Shown here: positions 44,485 to 52,923 of the stretch, piece by piece
How positions within the stretch are numbered: position 1 is the stretch's first letter
Layout: each line of letters starts with the position of its first letter
NCBI RefSeq assembly: GCF_001570725.1
Contig: NZ_BCNV01000005.1
Coordinates: forward strand, 558,001-622,000
Reading direction: 5' to 3'
DNA: 64,000 nt
Source of the DNA: Paenibacillus amylolyticus
Lineage (GTDB): Bacteria > Bacillota > Bacilli > Paenibacillales > Paenibacillaceae
Translations under genes and position numbers: made by a program
The notes under the pieces: generated by a model
What the model was told of the DNA's origin: nothing
The model's input: only the letters and a program-made list of their open reading frames with translations
Database searches by the model: none

Positions 44485-44748
44485 TTAACGGGAAGTCTTG
44501 GGTAACTTTTGCTCCAGTGCAAACAGGTCTTCTTCCATTGAGGCCATGCGTTGATTGACTGTTGTGCGTGCGTCACGGAGTGCCTGATTATATATGTAGG
44601 GAGCGAGCTGTGTCATGAACAGGTCGAGGACACCCCAAGCGGCTAGATCGCCGAGTTCTTCGCCACGTTCCTCTTCGAAATACGACTGTATGGTGCGAAT
44701 GGCTTCATCCTGTTGTTCTTTGGTCAGTTTAAGCGAGCTCGTTGGAAT
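44485..44748 (-). CDS. DUF2164-family small protein with apparent ATT start codon
   Basis: An 87-residue protein. KLTKEQQDEAIRTIQSYFEEE, then ERGEELGDLAAWGVLDLF and APYIYNQALRDAR match the DUF2164 family (short helical proteins of unknown function). Reading upstream from these residues there is no ATG, GTG or TTG before the in-frame TAG. A very good ribosome site, AAAGGGAGGG, stands six bases before an ATT codon (44748-44746), which gives MPTSSLKLTK as the likely N-terminus. ATT initiation is known from infC and a few others. It may be cotranscribed with the RimJ/RimL-type gene downstream. A point mutation or sequencing error at the start codon is the alternative. Confidence 0.75.
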   Translation of the reverse strand: MPTSSLKLTKEQQDEAIRTIQSYFEEERGEELGDLAAWGVLDLFMTQLAPYIYNQALRDARTTVNQRMASMEEDLFALEQKLPKTSR

Positions 44749-45025
44749 GGGAAACCCTCCCTTTAATTTGTTTTTACTATCATGCTACATGATTCGAGCG
44801 AACCCGTCAAAATGGTTTTGGGCCTATTTATGCACGGCTGATCCTGACTTTGGTGCCGTTCTTTATTGAACTCCTCCCCCGTTAAAGGTATATTTAAATG
44901 AAACGCGTACGAAACTTTCCAAGAAAACAGTTTTTTTCAGGAAATGACTTCGTTATAAAGGAATTATAGCCGGAATTGCTGCAATTCCCGAAAGCTCCAA
45001 TCAATTCATGAAAGGTTTGATACCT

Positions 45026-46741
45026 GTGGACAATCGTACAACCCCACCTAACTTTATCAAAAATATTATTACCGAAGATCTCCGGTCAGGGAAAGTCCAG
45101 GAAGTTATTACCCGTTTTCCTCCGGAACCGAACGGTTATCTGCATATCGGCCATGCCAAGGCGATCTGGATTAACTTTACGCTGGGCGGCGAATTTGGCG
45201 GCAAAACGAATCTGCGCTTTGATGACACGAACCCGGTCAAGGAAGATGTAGAGTACGTTCAATCAATCCAGGAAGACGTGAAATGGCTCGGATACGAGTG
45301 GAACGAGAAACGTTTTGCCTCGGATTATTTTGATGAGATGTACAAGCGTGCTGTCTTGTTGATTGAAAAAGGAAAAGCCTACATCGACGACCAAAGCGCC
45401 GATGAAATCCGTCAAATGCGCGGAACGCTAACGGAGCCGGGCAAGAACAGCCCGTACCGTGATCGTTCGGTGGAAGAGAATCTCGACCTGTTCACACGCA
45501 TGCGTGCAGGCGAATTCAAGAACGGGGAGAAAGTGTTGCGTGCCAAGATCGATATGTCTGCACCGAATATCAACCTGCGCGATCCGGTTATTTACCGGAT
45601 TTCACATGCACACCATCATAACACCGGCGACAAATGGTGTATCTATCCAATGTATGCCTTTGCTCACCCGCTCGAAGATGCCATTGAAGGTGTAACGCAT
45701 TCCCTTTGTTCCCTAGAGTTCGAGGATCAACGCCCGTTCTATGATTGGGTTATTGCGGAATGTGAGATGGAGAGCCAACCACGTCAATACGAATTTGGCC
45801 GCCTGAACCTGTCCCAGATGGTGACAAGCAAGCGGAAGCTGAAACTGCTCGTGGACGAAGGACATGTGGATGGATGGGATGATCCACGCATGCCAACGAT
45901 TTCGGGTCTGCGCCGTCGGGGATATACACCGGAAGCCATTCGTGATTTCGTATTTGAGACAGGCATTTCGAAGAGCCAAGGGGTTATCGACCTGCAAACG
46001 CTGGAGCATTTTGTACGTGAAGACTTGAAACTGAAAGCTCCGCGCACAATGGCTGTCCTGCACCCGCTCAAAGTGGTCATTACCAACTACCCTGAAGGGC
46101 AAGTCGAATGGCTTGAAGCAGAGAACAATGTGGAGAACCCAGAGATGGGCAATCGCCAAATTCCGTTCTCCCGTGAGATTTATATTGAACAAGACGATTT
46201 CATGGAAAATCCGCCGAACAAATACTTCCGTTTGTTCCCTGGCAACGAAGTTCGTCTGAAACATGCATACTTCATCAAATGTAATGATGTGATCAAGGAT
46301 GCAGAAGGTAATGTAACCGAGATTCACTGTACCTATGATGTGGAGACGAAGAGCGGCAGTGGATTCACAGGCCGTAAAGTCAAAGGAACGATCCACTGGG
46401 TAGAAGCGACTCAAGCGGTACCTGCTGAATTCCGTCTGTATGAGCCTTTGATCCTGGATGAAGCACCGGAAGCAGAGGTAGAAGTGGCAGTAGCTGGGGC
46501 TGAAGCTGAGGTTGTGGAAGAGCAACCGGAGAAAACGTTCCTGGATCAATTGAACCCGAACTCCCTTGAGATTGTTAACGGGTTTGTGGAACAAGAGATG
46601 AAGGAAGCGAACGCTCAGGATAAATTCCAATTCTTCCGTCACGGTTACTTTAGTGTAGATCCGAAACACTCCGAGCCAGGTCGTCCGGTATTTAACCGGG
46701 TCGTATCCCTGAAAAGCTCATTCCAACTGCCGAAAGCATAA
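45026..46741 (+). CDS. glnS: Glutaminyl-tRNA synthetase
   Basis: A class I synthetase of 571-577 residues that charges tRNA-Gln with glutamine. It shows PPEPNGYLHIGHAK with the HIGH motif, FDDTNP, and the KMSKS equivalent VTSKRKL, then a two-barrel anticodon-binding domain ending NRVVSLKSSF. The GlnRS-type DDTNP and HHHNTGDKWCIYP segments separate it from GluRS. Most Firmicutes lack it and use GatCAB; Paenibacillus often has it, presumably by transfer. A run of about 25 Ala/Glu/Val residues (about 490-515) sits between the two barrels. GAAAGG ten bases before GTG 45026 favours that start; ATG 45008 has no ribosome site. No T-box was found upstream. Confidence 0.93.
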   Translation: MDNRTTPPNFIKNIITEDLRSGKVQEVITRFPPEPNGYLHIGHAKAIWINFTLGGEFGGKTNLRFDDTNPVKEDVEYVQSIQEDVKWLGYEWNEKRFASDYFDEMYKRAVLLIEKGKAYIDDQSADEIRQMRGTLTEPGKNSPYRDRSVEENLDLFTRMRAGEFKNGEKVLRAKIDMSAPNINLRDPVIYRISHAHHHNTGDKWCIYPMYAFAHPLEDAIEGVTHSLCSLEFEDQRPFYDWVIAECEMESQPRQYEFGRLNLSQMVTSKRKLKLLVDEGHVDGWDDPRMPTISGLRRRGYTPEAIRDFVFETGISKSQGVIDLQTLEHFVREDLKLKAPRTMAVLHPLKVVITNYPEGQVEWLEAENNVENPEMGNRQIPFSREIYIEQDDFMENPPNKYFRLFPGNEVRLKHAYFIKCNDVIKDAEGNVTEIHCTYDVETKSGSGFTGRKVKGTIHWVEATQAVPAEFRLYEPLILDEAPEAEVEVAVAGAEAEVVEEQPEKTFLDQLNPNSLEIVNGFVEQEMKEANAQDKFQFFRHGYFSVDPKHSEPGRPVFNRVVSLKSSFQLPKA

Positions 46742-46809
46742 GGCCGCTGGAAGAAATTTATGGCCTGTTCATCAGAGTACTGGTAAGCAGCCAAGTTATA
46801 AGTAAAAGT

Positions 46810-46856
46810 AAGGGCATCTTTCGTCATGATCATGGCGAAAGATGCCCTTTTGTTTT
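46810..46856 (+). terminator. Terminator of glnS
   Basis: Perfect 14-bp stem AAGGGCATCTTTCG / CGAAAGATGCCCTT followed by a T-rich tail. Confidence 0.9.
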
Positions 46857-46901
46857 TCTGGATCTAGCCAGTTCCTGTTTTAGACTTAGTAATACAATTT
46901 C

Positions 46902-46949
46902 ACATGAACATGAACATGAACATGAACATGAACATGAACATGAACATGA
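46902..46949. repeat. Hexanucleotide tandem repeat, (ACATGA) x 8
   Basis: Eight perfect head-to-tail copies of ACATGA between the glnS terminator and the minus-strand MFS gene. It is outside any gene I support. Perfect identity suggests recent slippage and copy number that varies between strains. Confidence 0.95.
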
Positions 46950-46984
46950 ACAGAGACCATAGACGTGCGTATGAGGCAAGTATC

Positions 46985-47177
46985 TAACGAACCGAAGACA
47001 CGTTATTTAAGTGTATTCGGGCATTCCAGCAACGTAACGAATCGTAGACACCTTATTTCCTCATTTGGCTTGTCTTTTTGGGGTTTTCAGCGTCTTTTAC
47101 GCGAAATAACGTGGCTGAGATTCCTTAGCTTTAGAATTTCGTGAAATTGCTATAAATAAGGCGTCTAAGGTTCGTTA
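46985..47177. repeat. Three copies of a 24-nt degenerate repeat (two direct, one inverted)
   Basis: TAACGAACCGAAGACACG... (46985-47008), TAACGAATCGTAGACACC... (47035-47058), both ending TTATTT, and the complement at 47154-47177. Consensus TAACGAAYC, two variable bases, AGACRC, STTATTT. A further half copy (GCGAAATAACGT) is near 47101. The inverted copy forms the left arm of the hairpin that follows. Confidence 0.7.
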
Positions 47178-47200
47178 GGGCAACAAACCTTAGACGCCTT
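47158..47200. terminator. Strong hairpin, possible terminator
   Basis: Perfect 15-bp stem AAGGCGTCTAAGGTT / AACCTTAGACGCCTT with a 13-base loop; TT-rich to the right, A-rich to the left. It lies between convergent genes and may terminate either, or belong to the 24-nt repeat family. Confidence 0.65.
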
Positions 47201-47254
47201 TTCTCTTTACTGCACCTATCCATAATCTTTTGTTTCGGTTTTTTGTACGCTGAT

Positions 47255-47405
47255 GTTACACCCTAACGGAGAGGACAGAAATAACCTGAAGAAGCGAAGC
47301 GTTCGCCTTTATCTCCGGATTTTACCCTTTGAAAAGGGAATCAAAAAAATCCGGAGGTAACAGCGATCAGAAGGTTGTTCTGTCATCGGAGTGCCCTAGT
47401 GTAAC
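47255..47405. repeat. Structured intergenic repeat, copy 2 (151 bp)
   Basis: Closing stem GTTACAC (47255-47261) / GTGTAAC (47399-47405); second stem GACAGAAATAACC (47274-47286) / GGTTGTTCTGTC (47373-47384) with one bulged A; small hairpin GCGAA-GCG-TTCGC; long hairpin TATCTCCGGATTTT (47310-47323) / AAAATCCGGAGGTA (47346-47359), capped by CCCTTT-GA-AAAGGG. It ends 30 bases from the MFS gene stop. Confidence 0.88.
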
Positions 47406-47435
47406 TTTAACGTTCGAATAGCCTGCAACAAAAGA

Positions 47436-48665
47436 TTATCTGTCCTCATCCATACTGCCCATCTCCGTCAACACAACCGGCTGATAACCGTTACGGCGGT
47501 TAGACAACCACATGATGCCGAATCCAACTGCGCCGATGAGCGAGAAGAATACGCCAATGCTATACATGATTTCCGCACCGAAGCTTTGGAACAACCAGCC
47601 GCCGAACAGACCGGCAATCACGCCGGAGAGACCGCCCCAAGCCATCGTGTAGACCGCTTGACCGGAGGAACGATAGGGTCTTGGAATGAACAGCATGGTC
47701 AATTGCGTACCTACATAGAAGTACCCACCGAATGTAATGGAGTGCATCAGCTGAATGAATACAATTTCCATCGGATTGGTAGCCAGTGCCATGAGCTGCC
47801 AGCGCAGTGCAAACAGTAGACTGATCAGGATGAGCGATGCCAGGAGCATGCTCATTTTGCGTTTGAGCAAGCGGTCGAGCAGCAGGAATACGCCGACTTC
47901 GAGAATGGATGAAGTGAAAATGGCCCAGCCGACCATCTGTTTGTCGCCACCCATCTCTACAATATATAGCGACATAAATGTACTGTTCATCGCATTGGGC
48001 ACCGATACGAGTACACCCAGGCCGATAAATGTCATAAAATACGGATTGAACATGACTTTGCCAAACCGCCGAAAAGTAACCACGGGGGTATCCGAAGCGA
48101 TCGGCTGTCTGGGCAGAAATACGGATAATACAAAGGCTGCGGCAATCATGCACGCAAATATAATGGATACACTGCCGATGCCAAAACGGTCAATGAGCGG
48201 TCCAGCAGCGACAGCAGTCAGCGCCCAGCCGAGTGAACCCCAGAGCCGGAATGCCCCAAATTTCTGGCTCGTACCATCGATATATCCGAGAATCAGACTG
48301 TTCGTCTGGGCGAATAATGGACTCTGAAAAAAATAAAAGAAAATCATGGCTACATAGATCCACGTATAACTGGGCGCATAGAACACACCCTGGGCGAGCA
48401 CAAATGTGCCTCCCATCATAATCATCAGGATGATGCGAATATTGCGAGATTTATCGCTCCAGAAGCCCCAGAACGGGTTGGCGAACAAGGATACAAAGGG
48501 TCCAATCGCCATCAGACTACCAATCTCCAGTTTGGTCATACCAATCTCTTGCAGGTAGAGCTGCAGGAATCCGGCAAAGATAGAAATGGCGCCATATATG
48601 AAAAAGTTATATAGTTTCAGAGAAACCAATGAGGGATTGCCTCTTGAAGGTACAGGTCTGTCCAA
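47436..48665 (-). CDS. MFS transporter (YwbF/HcaT-like)
   Basis: A 409-residue carrier with about twelve spans. The N-terminus (KLYNFFIYGAISIFAGFLQLYLQEIGMTKLEIG) and NPFWGFWSDKSRNIR loop fit the MFS_1-like/HcaT-LacY-related group to which B. subtilis YwbF belongs. These probably move nucleosides, aromatic acids or sugars by proton symport; no substrate can be assigned. Start is TTG 48665 behind GAAAGGA. The gene is divergent from mobA, separated by 126 bases. Confidence 0.85.
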   Translation of the reverse strand: MDRPVPSRGNPSLVSLKLYNFFIYGAISIFAGFLQLYLQEIGMTKLEIGSLMAIGPFVSLFANPFWGFWSDKSRNIRIILMIMMGGTFVLAQGVFYAPSYTWIYVAMIFFYFFQSPLFAQTNSLILGYIDGTSQKFGAFRLWGSLGWALTAVAAGPLIDRFGIGSVSIIFACMIAAAFVLSVFLPRQPIASDTPVVTFRRFGKVMFNPYFMTFIGLGVLVSVPNAMNSTFMSLYIVEMGGDKQMVGWAIFTSSILEVGVFLLLDRLLKRKMSMLLASLILISLLFALRWQLMALATNPMEIVFIQLMHSITFGGYFYVGTQLTMLFIPRPYRSSGQAVYTMAWGGLSGVIAGLFGGWLFQSFGAEIMYSIGVFFSLIGAVGFGIMWLSNRRNGYQPVVLTEMGSMDEDR

Positions 48666-48791
48666 TTAAGCCATTCCTTTCAAATGCATATTGTTCAATG
48701 TATCATTTGTTGAAAGGGGATTCAATCTATAGAAAATGTTGATCGATTGATATAACAAGCCCACATCGTTATCAGAAGGGAGCAATACATC

Positions 48792-49421
48792 ATGAGCGCG
48801 AGGGAATGGACAGGCATCATATTGGCAGGAGGTTTATCCAGTCGCATGGGGACCAACAAGGCCATGCTGGAACTGAACGGTTCCGTTGTACTGGAACATG
48901 TCACAAAGGCCATGAGACCCGCCGTATCCCGTATCATCGTGGCTGCTGGACCCAACGTGACAACCTACGGCGAAATGGGCTACGACTGCGTCCAAGATCA
49001 CTATCCGGGGAAGGGACCACTCGCGGGTCTTCACGCGGCACTGGAGGCTTCCGGTACGGAATGGAATCTGGTCTGCGCCTGCGATATGCCGCTCCTGCAA
49101 ACGTCATTTTTTGATGGGATAAAAAAGCTGGCCGGGTCGCATGACTCTTATTCTGCTATCGTTTCACGCGTGGATGGGCGTGTCCATCCGCTTGCAGGTG
49201 CTTATCACAAGCGAGTGCTCCCTGATCTGGAGCAGTGCCTGATGCAGGATCATCTTCGAGTCATGCGATGGCTTGAAGAGATCGGTTGCCGATATGTCGA
49301 AGCTGAAGAGCTTGAGAGAGCGGGCGTTCATCAAGTTGCGATGCAATTGAGTAATATGAACACGCCGGAAGAATACGAACGTATCCGTAATCAAGATTCT
49401 GGGCTCGATTCAGATCTGTAG
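48792..49421 (+). CDS. mobA: Molybdenum cofactor guanylyltransferase MobA
   Basis: A 209-residue enzyme that joins GMP from GTP to molybdopterin, making the MGD cofactor needed by DMSO-reductase-family enzymes such as the one at 17024. The nucleotidyltransferase motif LAGGLSSRMGTNKA is at the N-terminus, GPLAGLHAAL and the metal-binding CDMPLL follow, and the C-terminal NMNTPEEYERI is typical. AAGGGAG precedes ATG 48792. Its end overlaps the convergent AraC gene by 31 bases. Confidence 0.93.
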   Translation: MSAREWTGIILAGGLSSRMGTNKAMLELNGSVVLEHVTKAMRPAVSRIIVAAGPNVTTYGEMGYDCVQDHYPGKGPLAGLHAALEASGTEWNLVCACDMPLLQTSFFDGIKKLAGSHDSYSAIVSRVDGRVHPLAGAYHKRVLPDLEQCLMQDHLRVMRWLEEIGCRYVEAEELERAGVHQVAMQLSNMNTPEEYERIRNQDSGLDSDL

Positions 49422-50362
49422 GATACAGGATCGCCAGAAGCATCTGCATGATGATTGCGATATTGAAGCGGGCTTTGGCCTGTCCAACGTTTGAATTGTC
49501 TGCTGAAATGAGACAGGTGAGTATAGCCGAGCTTCCACGCAATTTCACCGAGTGACAGCTCGGGCTGTTCGATCAGCACTTTGGCCTCCTGCAACTTCAA
49601 GCTGGACAGGTATGCCCTGGGCGATCTCCCATATACCTTTCGAAAGACCTGCAAACCATATCCCGGACTGATGCCAAACGAGGAGATAATCTGCTCCACT
49701 TTGACCGTGGATACACTGTCTTCCTTGGTTCGAAGCTGGGCATAGAAGGCCTGCTTGATCGCCTCGGCTATAGCTCCTGCATAATGCATGGCTGTAGGGG
49801 CTGGCGCGTGTGAAGCAGCAACGGAAGAAGCGGCCTCCGGTTTGTTATCAGCGGCTTGAGACAACAGGGCGAACAGTTCAAACATGCGTGCCTGCATGAT
49901 CATTTTGTCGGTGGATGTATAGGCCTCAGATACGTTAATCATGCCCATCCAACTCTCCAGCACAACGCGCATCTTCCTGTTATCTGTCGTACCTGCTGCG
50001 TAGATTTGGCTATGCTGTGACATCAGCTTCAGAGTGAAGACCGGATCATCCACATTAAAATGAGCGCTGAAATAAGTCATGCCTTTCGTGGATACACATT
50101 GATTCGTATGTTTGAACCCGGGAGGGATGAGAAGAATGGAACCTTCCTCTACGGTATAGGTATAACCATGAATCACACTTTCTTGTGTGCCTTCGATAAT
50201 CAACATAATCTCAAAGCCCGGATGTGATTCCTCCGGCATCGCCCATCCATATGGAACTTGTTGGCTGTGCGCGCCATAAAATTTGATGTTACAGTCGATA
50301 ATAGGTAGCCAATGGGCCAACGTATGGTGAGGCATTTCTCGGAGCTGTGATCGAATATCCAT
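49391..50362 (-). CDS. AraC-family regulator with cupin sensor
   Basis: A 323-residue regulator. An N-terminal cupin (HPGFEIMLIIEGTQESVIHGY, ILLIPPGFKHTNQC) forms the ligand pocket. The C-terminal double helix-turn-helix includes SFGISPGYGLQVFRKVYGRSPRAYL and GEIAWKLGYTHLSHFSRQFKRWTGQSP. It is divergent from the GH42 beta-galactosidase gene, the usual arrangement for a regulator of that enzyme. GAGGTGA eight bases before ATG at 50362 favours this start; the frame opens 17 codons earlier. A cre-like site lies in the shared intergenic region. Confidence 0.9.
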   Translation of the reverse strand: MDIRSQLREMPHHTLAHWLPIIDCNIKFYGAHSQQVPYGWAMPEESHPGFEIMLIIEGTQESVIHGYTYTVEEGSILLIPPGFKHTNQCVSTKGMTYFSAHFNVDDPVFTLKLMSQHSQIYAAGTTDNRKMRVVLESWMGMINVSEAYTSTDKMIMQARMFELFALLSQAADNKPEAASSVAASHAPAPTAMHYAGAIAEAIKQAFYAQLRTKEDSVSTVKVEQIISSFGISPGYGLQVFRKVYGRSPRAYLSSLKLQEAKVLIEQPELSLGEIAWKLGYTHLSHFSRQFKRWTGQSPLQYRNHHADASGDPVSYRSESSPES

Positions 50363-50522
50363 AACATTCACCTCGGAAAAGGGTAAAAACAACTCGCCTT
50401 GTACAATCGGCACCTTTAGTATACTTCATTATAATCAGTTTAACGCAACCATGGATAATCCATGGTACGAATCAGCATTTGAAGGGGTTACTGAACAATC
50501 CAAGTTCCTCAACCGATAATAA

Positions 50523-50536
50523 TGTAAACGCTACCA
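50523..50536 (+). promoter_or_regulatory. cre-like CcpA operator between the AraC and GH42 genes
   Basis: TGTAAACGCTACCA fits TGWAANCGNTNWCA at 13 of 14 positions. It lies 75 bases before the GH42 start, so catabolite repression of the galactoside cluster is likely. Confidence 0.7.
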
Positions 50537-50610
50537 TTTTGAGTTGGAATATGTCAACTCGTGCACACGTCAAGATCATTACATTTTCCCGACAAAAAGG
50601 AGATTAAATC

Positions 50611-52614
50611 ATGGATAAATTATTATATGGGGTAGCCTACTATGATGAATATATGCCTTACGAAAGATTGGACAAGGACATTCAGATGATGAAGGATGCA
50701 GGAATCAACGTGGTCCGCATTGCAGAATCAACCTGGAGTACCCATGAACCGCAGAATGGCGTATTTGACTTCTCTTCCGTGGATCGTGTGCTGGATGCCA
50801 TGCATGAGGCAGGGATTCAGGTCATCGTTGGGACACCAACGTATGCTGTTCCTACATGGATGGTGAAGGAACATCCGGACGTGCTGGCTACCACCTCACA
50901 GGGACCTGGCAAATACGGCGCAAGACAGATCATGGATATTACACATCCAACCTATCTATTCTATGCCGAGCGGATCATCCGCAAGCTGATCTCTCGAGTG
51001 AGCACACATCCAGCAGTAATCGGTTATCAGACAGATAACGAGACGAAGCATTACAATACGGCCGGAGATAATGTACAACTGCAATTCGTCAAATACATGC
51101 GTAACAAGTTCAGCTCACTGGATGAGCTTAACAAGGAATTTGGCCTCGACTACTGGAGTAATCGGATCAATAGCTGGGAAGACTTCCCGTCTGTTGTAGG
51201 AACGATTAACGGCAGTCTGGGTGCTGAATTTGCCAAGTTCCAGCGGCAGCTGGTAACCCAATTTTTGGCTTGGCAAGTGGGGATTGTGAATGAATACAAA
51301 CAGGAAGGACAGTTTGTTACCCAGAATTTTGACTTCGATTGGCGTGGATATTCCTACGGCATTCAGGGGGATGTGGATCATTTTGCCGCATCGAAACCTT
51401 TTGACATCACCAGTGTGGACATCTACCATCCTTCCCAGGATGATCTGACCGGCATTGAGATTTCATTCGGCGGGGATGTGGCGCGTTCGACCAAACAATC
51501 GAACTATCTGGTACTGGAGACCGAAGCGCAGGCGTTCTGGCATTGGGTTCCCTACCCGGGGCAACTGCGTTTGCAGGCATTCAGTCATTTGGCATCAGGA
51601 GCGAACATGGTCGCCTACTGGCACTGGCATTCGTTGCACAATTCGTTTGAGACGTATTGGAAAGGATTGCTCAGTCATGACTTTGAACCGAATCCGGTGT
51701 ACAACGAAGCGAAGACGATTGGCAGGGATTTTGCTCGTCTCAGTCCGAAGCTTGTGAATCTGAAGAAAACGAATCGGGTGGCTGTGCTGTTCAGCAATGA
51801 GGCGCTGACATCGATCAAATGGTTCGGGTTTAACTTCACCAGTGACAAGAACTACAATGACGTGGTGCGCTGGATGTACGATGAATTGTACAAGATGAAC
51901 ATTGGCTGTGACCTGATCGATCCATCGGTTGAGAGTTATGCGGAGTATGACGTACTCGTTGTACCTGCTCTGTATGCTGCTTCTGATGCATTGCTGGAAA
52001 AATTGAATCAATTCGTACAGGATGGCGGACATATCGTCTACTCGTTCAAAAGCGGATTCGCAAATGAGCATATCAAGGTACGCTCTGCTCGCCAGCCCGG
52101 CCTGATCAGTGAGGCATGCGGGATCAGCTATAACCTTTTTGTAGAGCCAAAACATGTCTCGCTGCGCGATGATCCATTCGAGGTTGGTGAGGAGCAAAAC
52201 CAGGTTCACACCTGGATGGAACTAATTACACCGACAACGGCTGAAGTACTCGCTTGGTATGATCATCCGCATTGGGGTGAATATGCGGCAATTACCCAGA
52301 ATGCTTATGGAAAAGGCAAAGCAACCTATGTCGGATGTTATACCAGTTCTGCGGTGATCCGTAAGGTATTGGAACGTGTTATGAGGGAAGCGGGCGTGTG
52401 GGGAGCTGATCAGGAGATGGCTTTTCCTATCATTGTGAAGACAGGTGTGAACGATCAAGGGAACACGATCCGCTACTATTTCAATTATGCGGATGAGGCA
52501 ACATCCTTCGTGAATGCTTACGGGGAAGGGACCGAACTTCTGGCAGGAACCCCGATTGTTGCGGGAGAGAAGATCGAATTGGAGCCATGGGGCATACGGA
52601 TCATTGAACAATAA
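50611..52614 (+). CDS. GH42 beta-galactosidase
   Basis: A 667-residue cytoplasmic glycosidase without a signal peptide. The family pattern begins YGVAYYDEYMPYERLDKDIQMM; the acid/base Glu is in GYQTDNETK (about residue 144) and the nucleophile in YLVLETEAQAFW (about 303). The beta-galactosidase trimerisation domain follows (VAVLFSNEALTSIKWF), then a small C-terminal beta domain. It hydrolyses terminal beta-galactosides, in this genus often galacto- or arabinogalacto-oligosaccharides. AAGGAG precedes ATG 50611. It is divergent from an AraC regulator and followed by a two-component system and an ABC importer, which probably supply its substrate. Confidence 0.93.
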   Translation: MDKLLYGVAYYDEYMPYERLDKDIQMMKDAGINVVRIAESTWSTHEPQNGVFDFSSVDRVLDAMHEAGIQVIVGTPTYAVPTWMVKEHPDVLATTSQGPGKYGARQIMDITHPTYLFYAERIIRKLISRVSTHPAVIGYQTDNETKHYNTAGDNVQLQFVKYMRNKFSSLDELNKEFGLDYWSNRINSWEDFPSVVGTINGSLGAEFAKFQRQLVTQFLAWQVGIVNEYKQEGQFVTQNFDFDWRGYSYGIQGDVDHFAASKPFDITSVDIYHPSQDDLTGIEISFGGDVARSTKQSNYLVLETEAQAFWHWVPYPGQLRLQAFSHLASGANMVAYWHWHSLHNSFETYWKGLLSHDFEPNPVYNEAKTIGRDFARLSPKLVNLKKTNRVAVLFSNEALTSIKWFGFNFTSDKNYNDVVRWMYDELYKMNIGCDLIDPSVESYAEYDVLVVPALYAASDALLEKLNQFVQDGGHIVYSFKSGFANEHIKVRSARQPGLISEACGISYNLFVEPKHVSLRDDPFEVGEEQNQVHTWMELITPTTAEVLAWYDHPHWGEYAAITQNAYGKGKATYVGCYTSSAVIRKVLERVMREAGVWGADQEMAFPIIVKTGVNDQGNTIRYYFNYADEATSFVNAYGEGTELLAGTPIVAGEKIELEPWGIRIIEQ

Positions 52615-52654
52615 TAGGAAATAATAAATATAGGTAGATAAGTTGAATTTAACA

Positions 52655-52806
52655 TGTGCACGTTAACGGAGAGGGCAGAAATAACCTGAGGAAGCGACGC
52701 GTTCGCCTTTATCAACGGATTTTTTCCTTAGAAAAAGGGAATCAAAAAAATCCGGTGATAACAGCGATCAGAAGGTTGTTCTGACCACGTAGTGATCTCG
52801 TGTAAC
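52655..52806. repeat. Structured intergenic repeat, copy 3 (152 bp)
   Basis: Stem TGTGCAC / GTGTAAC (five pairs), second stem GGCAGAAATAACC / GGTTGTTCTGACC, small hairpin around GCGACGCGTTCGC, long hairpin TATCAACGGATTTT / AAAATCCGGTGATA. TTGAAT (52643-52648) / ATTCAA (52808-52813) extend the pairing. It lies between the GH42 gene and the kinase gene; nothing else was found in 52615-52923 except a terminator. Confidence 0.87.
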
Positions 52807-52861
52807 CATTCAATCTATTGTATAACGTGATATTTTAACATTTCCAAACGAATATAAAGAC

Positions 52862-52900
52862 CAAAGCGCCCTCGGCTTCCATGCTGGGGCGTTTGTCTAT
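52862..52900 (+). terminator. Probable terminator or attenuator before the kinase gene
   Basis: CAAAGCGCCC pairs with GGGCGTTTG with one bulged G, followed by TCTATTTT. It would end GH42 transcripts ahead of the histidine kinase gene. Confidence 0.55.
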
Positions 52901-52923
52901 TTTAGCTCAGGAGTGGATGCGCT

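Noticed and set aside
44870..45025. Possible T-box riboswitch upstream of glnS
   Set aside because: No AGGGTGG-type antiterminator bulge and no terminator/antiterminator pair were found in the leader.
46902..47200. CRISPR array in the repeat-rich gap after glnS
   Set aside because: The units are either a 6-mer without spacers or 24-mers with irregular spacing and mixed orientation; no cas genes are present.
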